Part shown: positions 8,360 to 17,700 of the stretch, one piece after another
How positions within the stretch are numbered: position 1 is the stretch's first letter
Layout of the letters: every line of letters starts with the position of its first letter
Origin: an uncultured Leucobacter sp.
Lineage (GTDB): Bacteria > Actinomycetota > Actinomycetes > Actinomycetales > Microbacteriaceae
DNA length: 64,000 nt
Assembly (NCBI GenBank): GCA_937967375.1
Contig: CALCJF010000010.1
Span: forward strand, 23,121-87,120
Direction: 5' to 3'
The notes under the pieces: model-generated
Told to the model about the DNA's origin: nothing
The model's database searches: none
The model's input: only the letters and a program-made list of their open reading frames with translations
Program-made: the position numbers and the translations under genes

Positions 8360-9583
8360 TTAGTCGGCGGTCTCAATCAGTGAGAGCAGCCGCTCAGCGG
8401 CCAGCTCGCCGAGTCTGGGATCGTTGATGTGTAGATCGACGGTTTCGATGCTGATTTGCGAATGGAGATTCTTACGTAGCTCCTTGAGAAAGCGTGCGTC
8501 ACCCTCAGGGTCCCAAAAGACACCGCCCGGCACCGCGGGCAACGAAAGGCCCTGCGTGGGCACGATGATGTGCGCTGGCCCCTGCGGCACGCCCAGGCGT
8601 TCGGCAAAGAGCCGGCCGAGCGCCGCCTTCTCTTCATGCGTAGCTCGAATCAAGGTGTACTCGGGGTTGTGCTCGTACCTCGGCCGGTCATGCATGTGGT
8701 CCGGAATGCTCGTCGGCGCCCAGACTGAGAAGTCGATGCAGCCAGGCACAAGCACCTGCGGCACACCGAGCTTGCTCGCCACGGTTAGCCGATCTGGTCC
8801 ACCGTCATGAATACCGCCCACCATCGGGTCGTAGATCTCGTTCGTCGTATAGTCGAGCACCCCAACGAACTGTCCCTGTTCAATCAGCTCTTCCATCGCC
8901 GGGCCGCCGACACCGTTCGAATGGAACACTACCGTCTCGTAGCCGCCAAGCCGCAGGTGGTCTTTCGCAGCGCCAACGGCGGCGGTGGTGTTGCCGAGCA
9001 TGGTCGCCGCGATGCTGCGTGGTCCGGGCTCTGGCTGGGTCAAACGGCTGCCCCGATCGAGCATGCCACGCATCGCCGCCGCGACGTTGTCGAGCACTGT
9101 CGTGAGCACCGAGTTCAACCCGAGAATGTCGACGACCGAGTGCACCACAAACACGTCTTTGAGCCCGACATACGGGCCGAACTCATGGTGTCCACTGGCG
9201 GTAGGGGCCACGACGATCTTCGGCACCCCGATGGGGAGCTCCTGTATCGCCGCGGCGCCCATCACCGAGCCGACACCGCCGACCGCGATACCTCCCACGA
9301 TCTCGCCTGCTTCGTACCGCTCACGAACATAGCCCGAAACGAACGCACGCATCAGCTCGACAGCCTGACCTCGACTGCCGGCTCCTTGCAATTCGGCGAG
9401 GGTCATGCCTCCGCGCTCAGCGAGCGCAGCGTGCGAGACGTCGGGCACGATACCCATTGGATCGCCGAGAATACCGACATCGACCACCAACGTTTCAAGC
9501 CCAAGCTCGATGAGCCGATCGCGCAAGTATGCGACCTCTGGGCCCTTCGTATCCAGGGTTGCGACAATGACGATCTTCGGCAT
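8360..9583 (-). CDS. Tm-1-like ATP-binding protein (UPF0261)
   Basis: This 407-residue protein belongs to UPF0261, whose founding structure is the N-terminal domain of tomato virus-resistance protein Tm-1. The start (MPKIVIVATLDTKGPEVAYL) and the glycine-rich GGIAVGGVGSVMGAAA segment are characteristic. The family is found in bacteria and fungi within catabolic clusters, often beside TIM-barrel proteins, and no enzymatic activity is firmly established. The second half contains FHSNGVGGPAMEELI and GCIDFSVWAPTSIPDHMHDR, conserved-looking patches that could form an active site. AAAGGAG precedes the ATG. The gene lies 33 bp after the TIM-barrel gene and 50 bp before the creatininase gene. Confidence 0.88.
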   Translation of the reverse strand: MPKIVIVATLDTKGPEVAYLRDRLIELGLETLVVDVGILGDPMGIVPDVSHAALAERGGMTLAELQGAGSRGQAVELMRAFVSGYVRERYEAGEIVGGIAVGGVGSVMGAAAIQELPIGVPKIVVAPTASGHHEFGPYVGLKDVFVVHSVVDILGLNSVLTTVLDNVAAAMRGMLDRGSRLTQPEPGPRSIAATMLGNTTAAVGAAKDHLRLGGYETVVFHSNGVGGPAMEELIEQGQFVGVLDYTTNEIYDPMVGGIHDGGPDRLTVASKLGVPQVLVPGCIDFSVWAPTSIPDHMHDRPRYEHNPEYTLIRATHEEKAALGRLFAERLGVPQGPAHIIVPTQGLSLPAVPGGVFWDPEGDARFLKELRKNLHSQISIETVDLHINDPRLGELAAERLLSLIETAD

Positions 9584-9616
9584 AGCGAGGAGGCTCCTTT
9601 GAGAAAAACGTCGCTG

Positions 9617-10525
9617 TTAGAACACGTCGTTGATCAGCGGTAGCAGGGTTTTGGCATTTTCACCGACCAGCCAGTCGTAGTACTCCTCGGTGAGGATCGA
9701 CGAGCCGTGGTCGATGATGAACTTCAGCTGCTCTTCGTCAATCTCGAGATTGTCGAGATTGGTTTCGAGCGCGTTCGGGTATTTGTTGGCCGGGGTTCGG
9801 TCAACCGGAGCTACGAACTCAGCCGTGAGCGCGCCGTCGTAGCCGACCTCCTGCAGAACTCCGACGAACTTCGCCCAGTCGTACGAGCCGTAGCCGCACG
9901 GCATGCGGTTGTTGTCGGCAACATGCACGTCGACGAGCTTGCCCGCGTTACCGACCTTGCGAATCGCCTCATATAGGTCTTGCTCTTCAATATTGATGTG
10001 AAACGCATCAAGCACGACACCGAGGTTCGGTCCGACTTCTTCGCAGAGCGCAAGCGCCTGATCGGCTCGAGTGATCAGGTACGACTCGAATCGGTTGAGC
10101 GGCTCAATACCGACGCGCACGCCTTTCGCTTCGGCGACCTCGTAGATCTCCTGCACACCCTCGACAAGCCATTTCCATTCGTTTTCGGGGGTCGAGTCTG
10201 GCACGATCTTGCCGACGGTGCCGGGCACGAGGGTGAGAATCTGTCCGTCGAGGTCGTGGACGAGCTGAATACAGTCCTTCACGTACTGCACGCTTGACGC
10301 GCGAACAGCCTCATCCGACGACTGCATGTTTCGCTTATCGAGCATCAGCGTCACAGAGCCCCAGCAGTTGAGGCCGTAGTGATCGAGCAGGCCGCGCACG
10401 TGCTTCGCATCGTACTTCTCAGGCTCGCCCGAAATCTCGATCGACTTGTAGCCATACTTGGCAAGGCGCGCGATCGTCGTCTCGATCGGCTCCTGTCGCA
10501 TCCAGTTGTGCATAGAAAGATGCAT
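9617..10525 (-). CDS. Sugar-phosphate isomerase/epimerase-type TIM-barrel protein
   Basis: This 302-residue AP-endonuclease-2-superfamily TIM barrel has the four metal-ligand positions of ketose 3-epimerases: Glu in GIEPLNRFES, Asp in VVLDAFHINIEE, His in VDVHVADNNR and Glu in LTAEFVAP. Such enzymes isomerise or epimerise ketoses or act as dehydratases or lactonases. The ATG at 10525 has AAAGGAG at an ideal distance; a longer in-frame start at 10597 lacks a site. It lies 114 bp downstream of the oxidase gene, with a weak 7-bp inverted repeat (CATGCCG/CGGCATG) in the gap. Together with the oxidase it suggests a polyol, sugar or sugar-acid-like intermediate. Confidence 0.87.
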   Translation of the reverse strand: MHLSMHNWMRQEPIETTIARLAKYGYKSIEISGEPEKYDAKHVRGLLDHYGLNCWGSVTLMLDKRNMQSSDEAVRASSVQYVKDCIQLVHDLDGQILTLVPGTVGKIVPDSTPENEWKWLVEGVQEIYEVAEAKGVRVGIEPLNRFESYLITRADQALALCEEVGPNLGVVLDAFHINIEEQDLYEAIRKVGNAGKLVDVHVADNNRMPCGYGSYDWAKFVGVLQEVGYDGALTAEFVAPVDRTPANKYPNALETNLDNLEIDEEQLKFIIDHGSSILTEEYYDWLVGENAKTLLPLINDVF

Positions 10526-10639
10526 CGCACTCTCCTTTGAGTAGTTGGTGTTCTTCGGTTGTATTGAGGTCTGGCGTTTGCGCAGGGATCCTCTCACCGC
10601 GAAGCATGCCGCCGCGCGTCAGAATCCCCCCGGCATGGG

Positions 10640-12124
10640 TTACAGTCGCGGCGTTTTCGGTGGGCCAAAACCCAGTTTGCCCGGATTCATGATTCCTTCG
10701 GGATCCCACGCGCTCTTCAGCGATTTCAGGTAATCGAATGCCACGCCGAGCTGCGGGCGCATGAATCGGCCAAGTTTGATGCCGACACCGTGATGATCGT
10801 TGAGTACCGCGCCGTGCCGCATTCCGGCAAGTATGCCAGCGTCCCAGAGTCGGTCGTGCAGCTCCATCGCCTCCGTGGGATCCTCCGGAGGGTTGTCGAT
10901 GTAGAACCGGTCGTAGAGCATCGAACCCCAGTCGTACCAGTGCGAGAGATGCGCGGTGTACCTGGCACCGTACTCGGCAAACTCCTGCTCGACTACTTCC
11001 TTCTTCGCACGATAGATAGCTGGGAGATCTTTGAACCTGGCGACCTGGTCAAAAGTGCCGTACATCAATGGGGGCTGCGGCAACTTGCCCTTGGCATAGG
11101 GTTCATACTTGCCCTCCCACCAGATTCGACCGACCTCCGATCCCTGACTCGTGCCACCGGCCGCAATTGCGAGTTCGGCAATGGCGGCGGTCTCGTAGTC
11201 GACGAGTTCGGGGGCACCGTCGCACATGATGACCATCAGGGTGCCTTGGAAGGGCGTGCCGACCCACTCCTGTAGTTTCACAGAGTCCGCCTCGTCATAG
11301 AGGCGAATGGTCGCAGGGCGCAGGCGGTTCGTCATGATTCGTCGACCCGCCTCGATTCCGGCAAAGATATCGTCGAAGCTGAAAGAAAGAAACTCGCGGC
11401 GTTCAGGAAGAGGATCGATGCGCAGCGTCGCTCGGGTAATCACACCGAGGGTGCCCTCAGAGCCGACGAGCACCTGCAGCAGATCGGGTCCTGCTGCGTG
11501 ACTTGGTACACGCAGCGTCTCAAGTACTTTGCCCGGCGGCAGCACGGCCTCGACCTGCAACACTTGGTTCTCGGCCTTGCCGTACTTCGTCGAAACGACG
11601 CCGGATCCTCGCGCCGCAATGAAGCCGCCGATTGACGCACCCATGTTGTACGAACCTGGATAGTGCGCGAGTGTGAAGCTTCGCTCGTTCAGTGCGGCCT
11701 CGAGCGTGGGGCCGTCGATGCCGGCCTCGCAGGTGACCACGAGGCTCTCGTCATCGATCTCGATGATCTGGTCCATCCGGCTGAGATCGAGCGCGATACC
11801 TCCGTAGGGGGCGAGCGTGCCTCCTTGCGTGCCGGTACCGCCACCGCGAGGAATCACCGCGATGCCGAAGTCTGAGGCGATCTCGATGACGCGCGCCACC
11901 TCAGCTGTGTTCGCGGGGTGCACGACGAAGTCGGGAGCCGGTTGTTCGAGTCCCTTGAAGGCCATGAACTTCGACTGCCAAGACCAGTCGGCCGCTGCAG
12001 CCTGGCGATCCTTGTCAAACTCCGAGACGTGCTCACGGCCAAGAGCCGCCGTCAATTCGCGCGAAACAACCCCGCGCAGATAATTCGCACCGGTGACGGG
12101 GCTGGAACTCGTTTCAGTACTCAC
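10640..12124 (-). CDS. FAD-linked oxidase (GlcD/AGPS-like)
   Basis: This 494-residue flavoenzyme of the vanillyl-alcohol-oxidase fold opens the catabolic transcription unit. The FAD_binding_4 domain shows PRGGGTGTQGGTL and SIGGFIAARGSG, the pyrophosphate-binding segments. The C-terminal FAD-oxidase domain ends with NDHHGVG and DPEGIMNPGK, as in glycolate/D-lactate dehydrogenases and alkyldihydroxyacetone-phosphate synthase. It probably oxidises a 2-hydroxy acid or a related alcohol. The start is GTG 12124, preceded by AAGGAGT. An open reading frame continues upstream to 12376 but has no ribosome site and would run through the operator at 12175-12195. Confidence 0.86.
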   Translation of the reverse strand: MSTETSSSPVTGANYLRGVVSRELTAALGREHVSEFDKDRQAAAADWSWQSKFMAFKGLEQPAPDFVVHPANTAEVARVIEIASDFGIAVIPRGGGTGTQGGTLAPYGGIALDLSRMDQIIEIDDESLVVTCEAGIDGPTLEAALNERSFTLAHYPGSYNMGASIGGFIAARGSGVVSTKYGKAENQVLQVEAVLPPGKVLETLRVPSHAAGPDLLQVLVGSEGTLGVITRATLRIDPLPERREFLSFSFDDIFAGIEAGRRIMTNRLRPATIRLYDEADSVKLQEWVGTPFQGTLMVIMCDGAPELVDYETAAIAELAIAAGGTSQGSEVGRIWWEGKYEPYAKGKLPQPPLMYGTFDQVARFKDLPAIYRAKKEVVEQEFAEYGARYTAHLSHWYDWGSMLYDRFYIDNPPEDPTEAMELHDRLWDAGILAGMRHGAVLNDHHGVGIKLGRFMRPQLGVAFDYLKSLKSAWDPEGIMNPGKLGFGPPKTPRL

Positions 12125-12174
12125 GTGACTCCTTCGTCCGCTGCGATCGGTAGGGAAGTTACCGACGCTCGCCT

Positions 12175-12195
12175 TGTATCCGAACTTGTATACAA
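12175..12195 (-). promoter_or_regulatory. Presumed GntR/FCD operator of the catabolic operon
   Basis: This sequence is identical over 21 bp to 6443-6463, including the palindrome TTGTATACAA (12186-12195), in the same orientation, and again 51 bp upstream of the first start codon. One base further 5' gives TTGTATCC, a second half-site. The match in sequence, orientation and distance makes co-regulation of enzymes and importer likely. Confidence 0.78.
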
Positions 12196-12294
12196 GACAG
12201 TACACTAACTTGTTCTGCGTCGAAATGTCAACTATTCGAAGTAACGGCCGACCGGGCATAGCCGATCCAGGTTGATAGGGTAAAAGTCGCCAAC

Positions 12295-13188
12295 TCAGCG
12301 CGTACGAGACGGGTAGCCGCTCCACCATACGTACCCGGTCGCAATGATGATCACCCCGCCGAGAATCACTGCCCACCAGGGAAACCCTGGCAGATCTGAG
12401 GGAGCGCCGACCTCTGCGACCGCGGTAGCAGGCGTGGGGGTCACTCGCTCCCCTGTCACGAGGATGCGCTGAGTATTGACCCCAAGCGGGGTGCAGGTCA
12501 CGAGCGTGACCAGATCGCGGTCGGGGTCGGGAAGAAGCGCTTCGGTGTCCTCGGGCTCGATGATCTGAATGTCTACGACCCGATAGACGAGCGCCTCCCC
12601 CAAGACTTCCAGGGTGAACTGGTCACCAACCTCGGCCCGATCGAGATGGGTGAACATCGTGGCATCGGCAAGACCGCGGTGACCGGTGAGCACAGATCGA
12701 GTGCCTATGCCCCCGATGGGCAACGAAGTGCCTTGCAGGTGCCCGATGCCACGCAACAGGGTGGAGTCGCCTGTGCCGTGGTAGACCGGAAGGTCGATCT
12801 CTGCGCGCTCGTACCTGATCCGCGCCATGACGCCGTCTGGAGAGGCGAGCAACGATTCATAGTCGAACTGACCGGCTCCCGCACCGTCACCGGTCGGCAC
12901 ATTCGAGTTCGCCTTCAGCAGCGCACCGCTTGCGAGCGCATCGTTGTACGCTTGCGCTGCCTCGAGCTGCACCGCGCGCTCGTGCTGGCCACCGCCCTCG
13001 TGAATCTTCGAGGTGGCCGCGAGCGCCGCGGCCTGGTTCTTTTGATTCGTCCAGGCAGCCGCCTGAGGATAGAGGAAGACTATGGCGCCGACCACCAACA
13101 GCAGCATTGCCGCGAGCGGAAGACCTTGCAGCCGCCACCCATGAGCGCGGGGCGCGGGGCGGCGTCTCGGCGTCTCGATCAGGGTCAT
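12295..13188 (-). CDS. srtC: Class C (pilin-polymerising) sortase
   Basis: This 297-residue membrane transpeptidase has the sortase catalytic triad His170 (LTGHRG), Cys232 (TLVTCTPLG) and Arg241 (NTQRIL). The N-terminal membrane segment (about 24-43) and a second C-terminal one (about 270-288) are typical of class C sortases, which join pilins through lysine isopeptide bonds. The usual DPF/DPW lid motif before the catalytic domain is not visible. I chose the ATG at 13188 for its GAGGAGAGGG ribosome site. It follows the pilin gene by 99 bp in the same operon and presumably polymerises it. Confidence 0.92.
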   Translation of the reverse strand: MTLIETPRRRPAPRAHGWRLQGLPLAAMLLLVVGAIVFLYPQAAAWTNQKNQAAALAATSKIHEGGGQHERAVQLEAAQAYNDALASGALLKANSNVPTGDGAGAGQFDYESLLASPDGVMARIRYERAEIDLPVYHGTGDSTLLRGIGHLQGTSLPIGGIGTRSVLTGHRGLADATMFTHLDRAEVGDQFTLEVLGEALVYRVVDIQIIEPEDTEALLPDPDRDLVTLVTCTPLGVNTQRILVTGERVTPTPATAVAEVGAPSDLPGFPWWAVILGGVIIIATGYVWWSGYPSRTR

Positions 13189-13287
13189 CGCCCTCTCCTC
13201 TTGGTCCGGGAATGGTTCTGGCGGCGTCACGCCGTGTGCCGCCGCCAGAACCACGTGTCAGCCGCTCAGCCGTTCACCGGCGACCGG

Positions 13288-14664
13288 TTATCGCGATGCC
13301 CGGGTCTTGCGCGCCGCAGCCGTGGCGATCACCCCGCCGAGCACGACGAGCGCACCACCACCGAGCATCATGGCCGTCATGCCTGTCGAACCAGTAATGG
13401 GCAGACCCGGAACCTCCTGCTTGGCGTTCTCGACCTCAACTTCGGTCGTCGAGTCTTCCTCGCCCGCCACCACGTTCACGGTCTCCGTGAACGTGGGATC
13501 GACATACCCGGCCGGAGCCTTCGTCTCTACGAGGCAGTAAGCCCCCTCCTTGAGGGCACTGCTCGTCGCCACGCCACTATCGGTGGTGATCGTCTCGAGG
13601 GCGGTGGCGTCATCTGCCACCGGGCAGGCGCCCGCGTAGATCGCGAACTCGGCGCCATCAAGCATCGCCCCGTTGTCGGCATCTGTTTTTGTCACCTCAA
13701 TGTCGCCCCAGCGGGTGTCGACCACGTTGGTGTCGGTGCCGCCGACTGTTGCCATGTTCTCGATGATCCCGGTCGCAAGCACTTTCGTGTCAAAAGCGAA
13801 GGTCAGCATGTACCCCGCGGGCAGTTCGTTGAGCGCGGCAAGACCCGCAGGATCGTTGGCAGACGCGGTCAGCGTGTTGGTGCCCGGGTCGAGAGCGGTC
13901 GTGAACAGACCGGTTACGTCCTGGGTGGTGCTGTCAGGCATGGTCGCGGTTACTGCCATCGATCCAGCCACATACTCCAGGCGTGAATCGAGCACATCCG
14001 TCATCACGAACGATGCCACTGGCGCGTTCTGAAACTTCGAAGAGACCGTCCATGAGACCTTGTCGCCCTCGATAACAGCGGTCGAGTCGTCGACAGCTTT
14101 CTCAGCCTCCCCCTCTTCGAGCAGATTCTTCGGGTAGGCGTGCACATCGTAACGCCAGCCGGCTTCACCGTTGTTCATGGGAACCGTGACGATGAACGGA
14201 GCCGAACGCTGTGTAACGTTCGCCGGCGCATCTGTTTCGCATACAAGGTAGGCGCCGACCGCGAGGTTGGAGCTGGCGGTGCCGCTCGGATTCGTCGGTC
14301 CAATATCGGTGCCGGTACCGATGGTTTCTCCTGCGACGCCGGGATTCGGATCGCAGACCGGCACCAGATCGGTCAGACCGGCCCAGTCAGCCTGGTCATT
14401 GAGATCCCTGCTCGTGATCGGGTAGGCCGTAAACGTCACCCCTGCAAGTGGCGACTTCCCTCCGATAGTTACGGGCGAACCGTCGCCGGTGAAGTCGTCA
14501 TCGACTCCCACGTATTTGTGGATCGTGAGCGATCCTGTGCTCTGCCCGTCCGGCTGCCCCGGCGCGCCAGCGGCACTCGCCGCACTCGCGATCCCGAGCG
14601 TCCCGAACGCGACGACCGCGAGGCCGACGAGCACTTGGCTCGCCATCTTGCTACGGTTTCTCAT
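13288..14664 (-). CDS. Major pilin, SpaA/FimA-type LPXTG protein
   Basis: This 458-residue precursor has a signal peptide (hydrophobic stretch ending ASAASA), then isopeptide-forming Ig-like domains. A pilin motif WRYDVHAYPKN has its lysine at about residue 179, which would be joined to the threonine of the next subunit. An E-box YCLVETKAPAGY lies in the last CnaB-like domain. The sorting signal is LPITG at about 421, with a membrane segment and an RKTR tail. This is the architecture of backbone pilins of Corynebacterium and Actinomyces. The ATG at 14664 has GAGAGG 10 nt upstream; upstream ATGs at 14682 and 14748 are less likely starts. The neighbouring sortase would polymerise it. Confidence 0.92.
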   Translation of the reverse strand: MRNRSKMASQVLVGLAVVAFGTLGIASAASAAGAPGQPDGQSTGSLTIHKYVGVDDDFTGDGSPVTIGGKSPLAGVTFTAYPITSRDLNDQADWAGLTDLVPVCDPNPGVAGETIGTGTDIGPTNPSGTASSNLAVGAYLVCETDAPANVTQRSAPFIVTVPMNNGEAGWRYDVHAYPKNLLEEGEAEKAVDDSTAVIEGDKVSWTVSSKFQNAPVASFVMTDVLDSRLEYVAGSMAVTATMPDSTTQDVTGLFTTALDPGTNTLTASANDPAGLAALNELPAGYMLTFAFDTKVLATGIIENMATVGGTDTNVVDTRWGDIEVTKTDADNGAMLDGAEFAIYAGACPVADDATALETITTDSGVATSSALKEGAYCLVETKAPAGYVDPTFTETVNVVAGEEDSTTEVEVENAKQEVPGLPITGSTGMTAMMLGGGALVVLGGVIATAAARKTRASR

Positions 14665-14752
14665 TTGACTACTGCCTCTCATCTTTTGGCCGATGCCTAC
14701 ATCAGCCATCATTCTTCGAAAGACCCGACGCCCCTTCGCGACGGGCACTGGG

Positions 14753-17700
14753 TTAGAGTGCGGATCGCCGACGACGAGCCATGCCGAGCAGCGCGAGCGC
14801 TACGAGCAGGGCCCCGCCCCCTGCGATCGTGAATAAGTCGGAGCCCATCCCGCCCGTAATCGGTACGCCAGGAACCTGCATCTTCTGGTTCTCGATGGGG
14901 TTGTCGGGAGCAAACACTAGATGAGCTGCGTCAATCGTGAAGGTGAATGATGGAGGCGAATCGCTCAGGTAGTACCCCGCCGGGGCTTTCGTCTCCGTCA
15001 ACGTGTAGCTGCCCCAACCGAGATTCGCGATCTCGAACTCACCGGCAACCGGATCGGTATCCAGGCCAACGTATCCGAGCTGACCGGTGTTGTCAGTGAC
15101 CGTTACGGAGTCCGATGTCGGACCGGCAGGTCCGACCAACGACCACTCCGACCCGGCAAGTTGCTCGCCGTTGTCTGCGTCGACCTTCTGCCAGGATGCC
15201 TTACCGAGGATCCGAGAGTTCACGATGGGAGTTTCGTGCGCGTAGCTCAGATGGGTCGAGTCAATCGTGAAGGAGAAGGAGGGAGGTTGGTCGCTCAGCT
15301 CATAGCCCTCAGGCGCTTCCGTCTCGGTCAGGGTGTAGTCGCCCCATTGCAGACTCTGCAGCAGAAACGCTCCAGCAGCAGGATTCTTGTCGGGGCCGAG
15401 ACATTCCGCGACAGAACCTGCCACGCAATCGGTAACCTCTTCGCCGTCGAGCGGAAGCCCGGGAGCAGATACGGTCCAGACACTACCCGCGAGTGGGTGC
15501 GTGGGGAGCTGATCATCGGTCTTGCTCCATGCCGCCTCGCCGAGGACTCTGGGGTTTACCACTGGAGTGGATCGGACATAGCTCAGTACTCCGACACCCG
15601 CGCTCACGGTGAAACTGATGGTGGGTGCCAGCGGCGTGAGGGAGTATCCGGTCGGCGCGCTCGTTTCAGTGAGGGTGTAGTCGCCCCATTTCAGATTTCC
15701 GAGCTCGAACTCACCCGCAGCGGGGTTGAGGTCGAGACCCGTATAGCCTGCTTGACCAGTGTTGTCTGTGACCGACACCGTCGATGAGTTCGCGCCCGCC
15801 GGGCCGAGCAGACTCCATACGCTGCCCCCGATCTTGTGAGCTGGAGTCTGGTCGTCAACCTTGTTCCATTTCGCGGTGCCCGGCAGATCGGCGTTGACGA
15901 TCGTGCAGCTCACACGATTCTTCTCGTGGATCGTCAGTTTCGAGGTGGCCGGGTCGAATGTCCAGGGTGTGCCCTGATCTCCGCTCGCCGATACGCAGGC
16001 CCAATTGGTTTTGAGCACGTAGCCCATCGGGTTCGCCGATTCGCTCAGCAAGTAGGTGCCGGGCTTCAGCGAGGTGCTGGCGATAGTACCGTTACCAGAG
16101 ATCGCGCTCTGGCCGGGGATGGCCGGCTGTGGCGTAGCGGTCAAGACCCAGTCCGCGGGAACCTTTTTGCCGACGCCGAGGTCGAACTGCTGGTCGAGCT
16201 GCTTCGTCAGGGTGAGTCCGGGGCAGGTGGAGACACCGGAATTATCCTGTTCAACCGGGGCGACCCAGTTCTTCAGGTTGCGTGCCGTGCCGGTCCAGGA
16301 TCGAACGTATCCCGTTTCTCCAATCAGGGGTGGGCAACCATCACTGCCGAACGCCCCGTCTGAGAGCGGCACACTAATGGACACCATCTGGTTTCCGCCA
16401 GAATTGGTGAACGTCACGGTCTGCGCATAGTTGAGTGGAGTGCAACCCGGTGAATTCCATGCCGAGGGGTAGGCGTACCCCGACGCACCTCCATAGACGC
16501 AAGCGGCTGCCGTTGTGGTCCCACTGTCGATGAAGATGACTTGCCCGCCGAGGCTGCGATCCGGCCTCGGAACCAGCGGTGATCCGCCCCACCGCTCTGG
16601 CGCGTTCGTGTATTCAACCGACCAGCCGAAAGTGCCCGTGGTTGAAGGTCGAACCCATGAGGCTTTCAGCACGGCGCTGTTTCCTGTGCCGACCACCATC
16701 GAAGAGAACGAAAGCAGTTGCGATTGCTGCGGGGTCACCTGGCTGTGCGAGCCCGACCAAGCAGAAGGGTTCGTATCGTCGCCCGTGGTGTTGTAACTGC
16801 CCGTGTTGGCACCGCCCGGTGGAACTGCGAACACGCTGACCGTCTTGGCCGCGACAGCGGGCGCGGTCCGAGCGGCAGGGATTCGTGTGTCGTCGGGGAG
16901 AAGCACCAACGTCGCCGCTGGCGCATCCGCGCTGGTGCTGCTCTCCAACACCACCCAATTCGCGTCACTACCAGACAAGAAACCCTCGGCCTCCACCGGA
17001 CGCAAACGATAGCTCTCATCCGCCGCCACGTCGTGCACTGATCCGGGATCAGCGTCGTCAACGAGTCGAGTGACTCTGAAGTACCCTGCCCGCGCATCGA
17101 GGTCAGAGCCGACGTAGTCGCTCTGGCCGGTGTTGTCATGCACTGTGGAGACCGGCGCATCGGCCCAGAGCACATCATCCGAAGCATCTGCGGCATTACT
17201 CGGACCCTGCACTGAGAACACGACGTCACCCAGTTCCATCACCGCTCCGCTGCTGCTGGCCGCGACCCAGCTCAACGAGGGGGGTATCGATGAGTCGCTC
17301 TCGGCGGCCGGCTGAGCGGCTTCTGGAGCGGTCGCAACCGTAGCCGCTCCAGCAGCGCCCTCATCGGTTTGCGCCGAATCCGCACCGACGCCCTCCGCAT
17401 CTGGTGCCGTGGTCACCGGCGGCTCCTCGCTCGTAGGTGGCACCGGGGCAGGCGTCTCGGTCGGAGGTATAGGGGGTTCCTCTACAACCGGTGCGGGCGA
17501 CGAGCTCTCCACAGGAGCCTCACTCACCACCTCAGCACTGCCTGCCGCCGGTGTCACAGTCTCGGCACTCGTTGCAGCCGGATCCTCGCCGAGTGCAAGC
17601 GCAGGGCTCGCTCCAAGCAACAACAACGAGACAACGGAAAAGGCCGCCACCCACACACGTGAGTAACGGCCCCTCCGAGCTCCCGGCATTCCATGCCGCG

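Noticed and set aside
10640..12376. Longer start for the FAD-linked oxidase at 12376.
   Set aside because: It would place the operator inside the coding region and add 84 residues unlike the family; GTG 12124 has a good AAGGAGT site.
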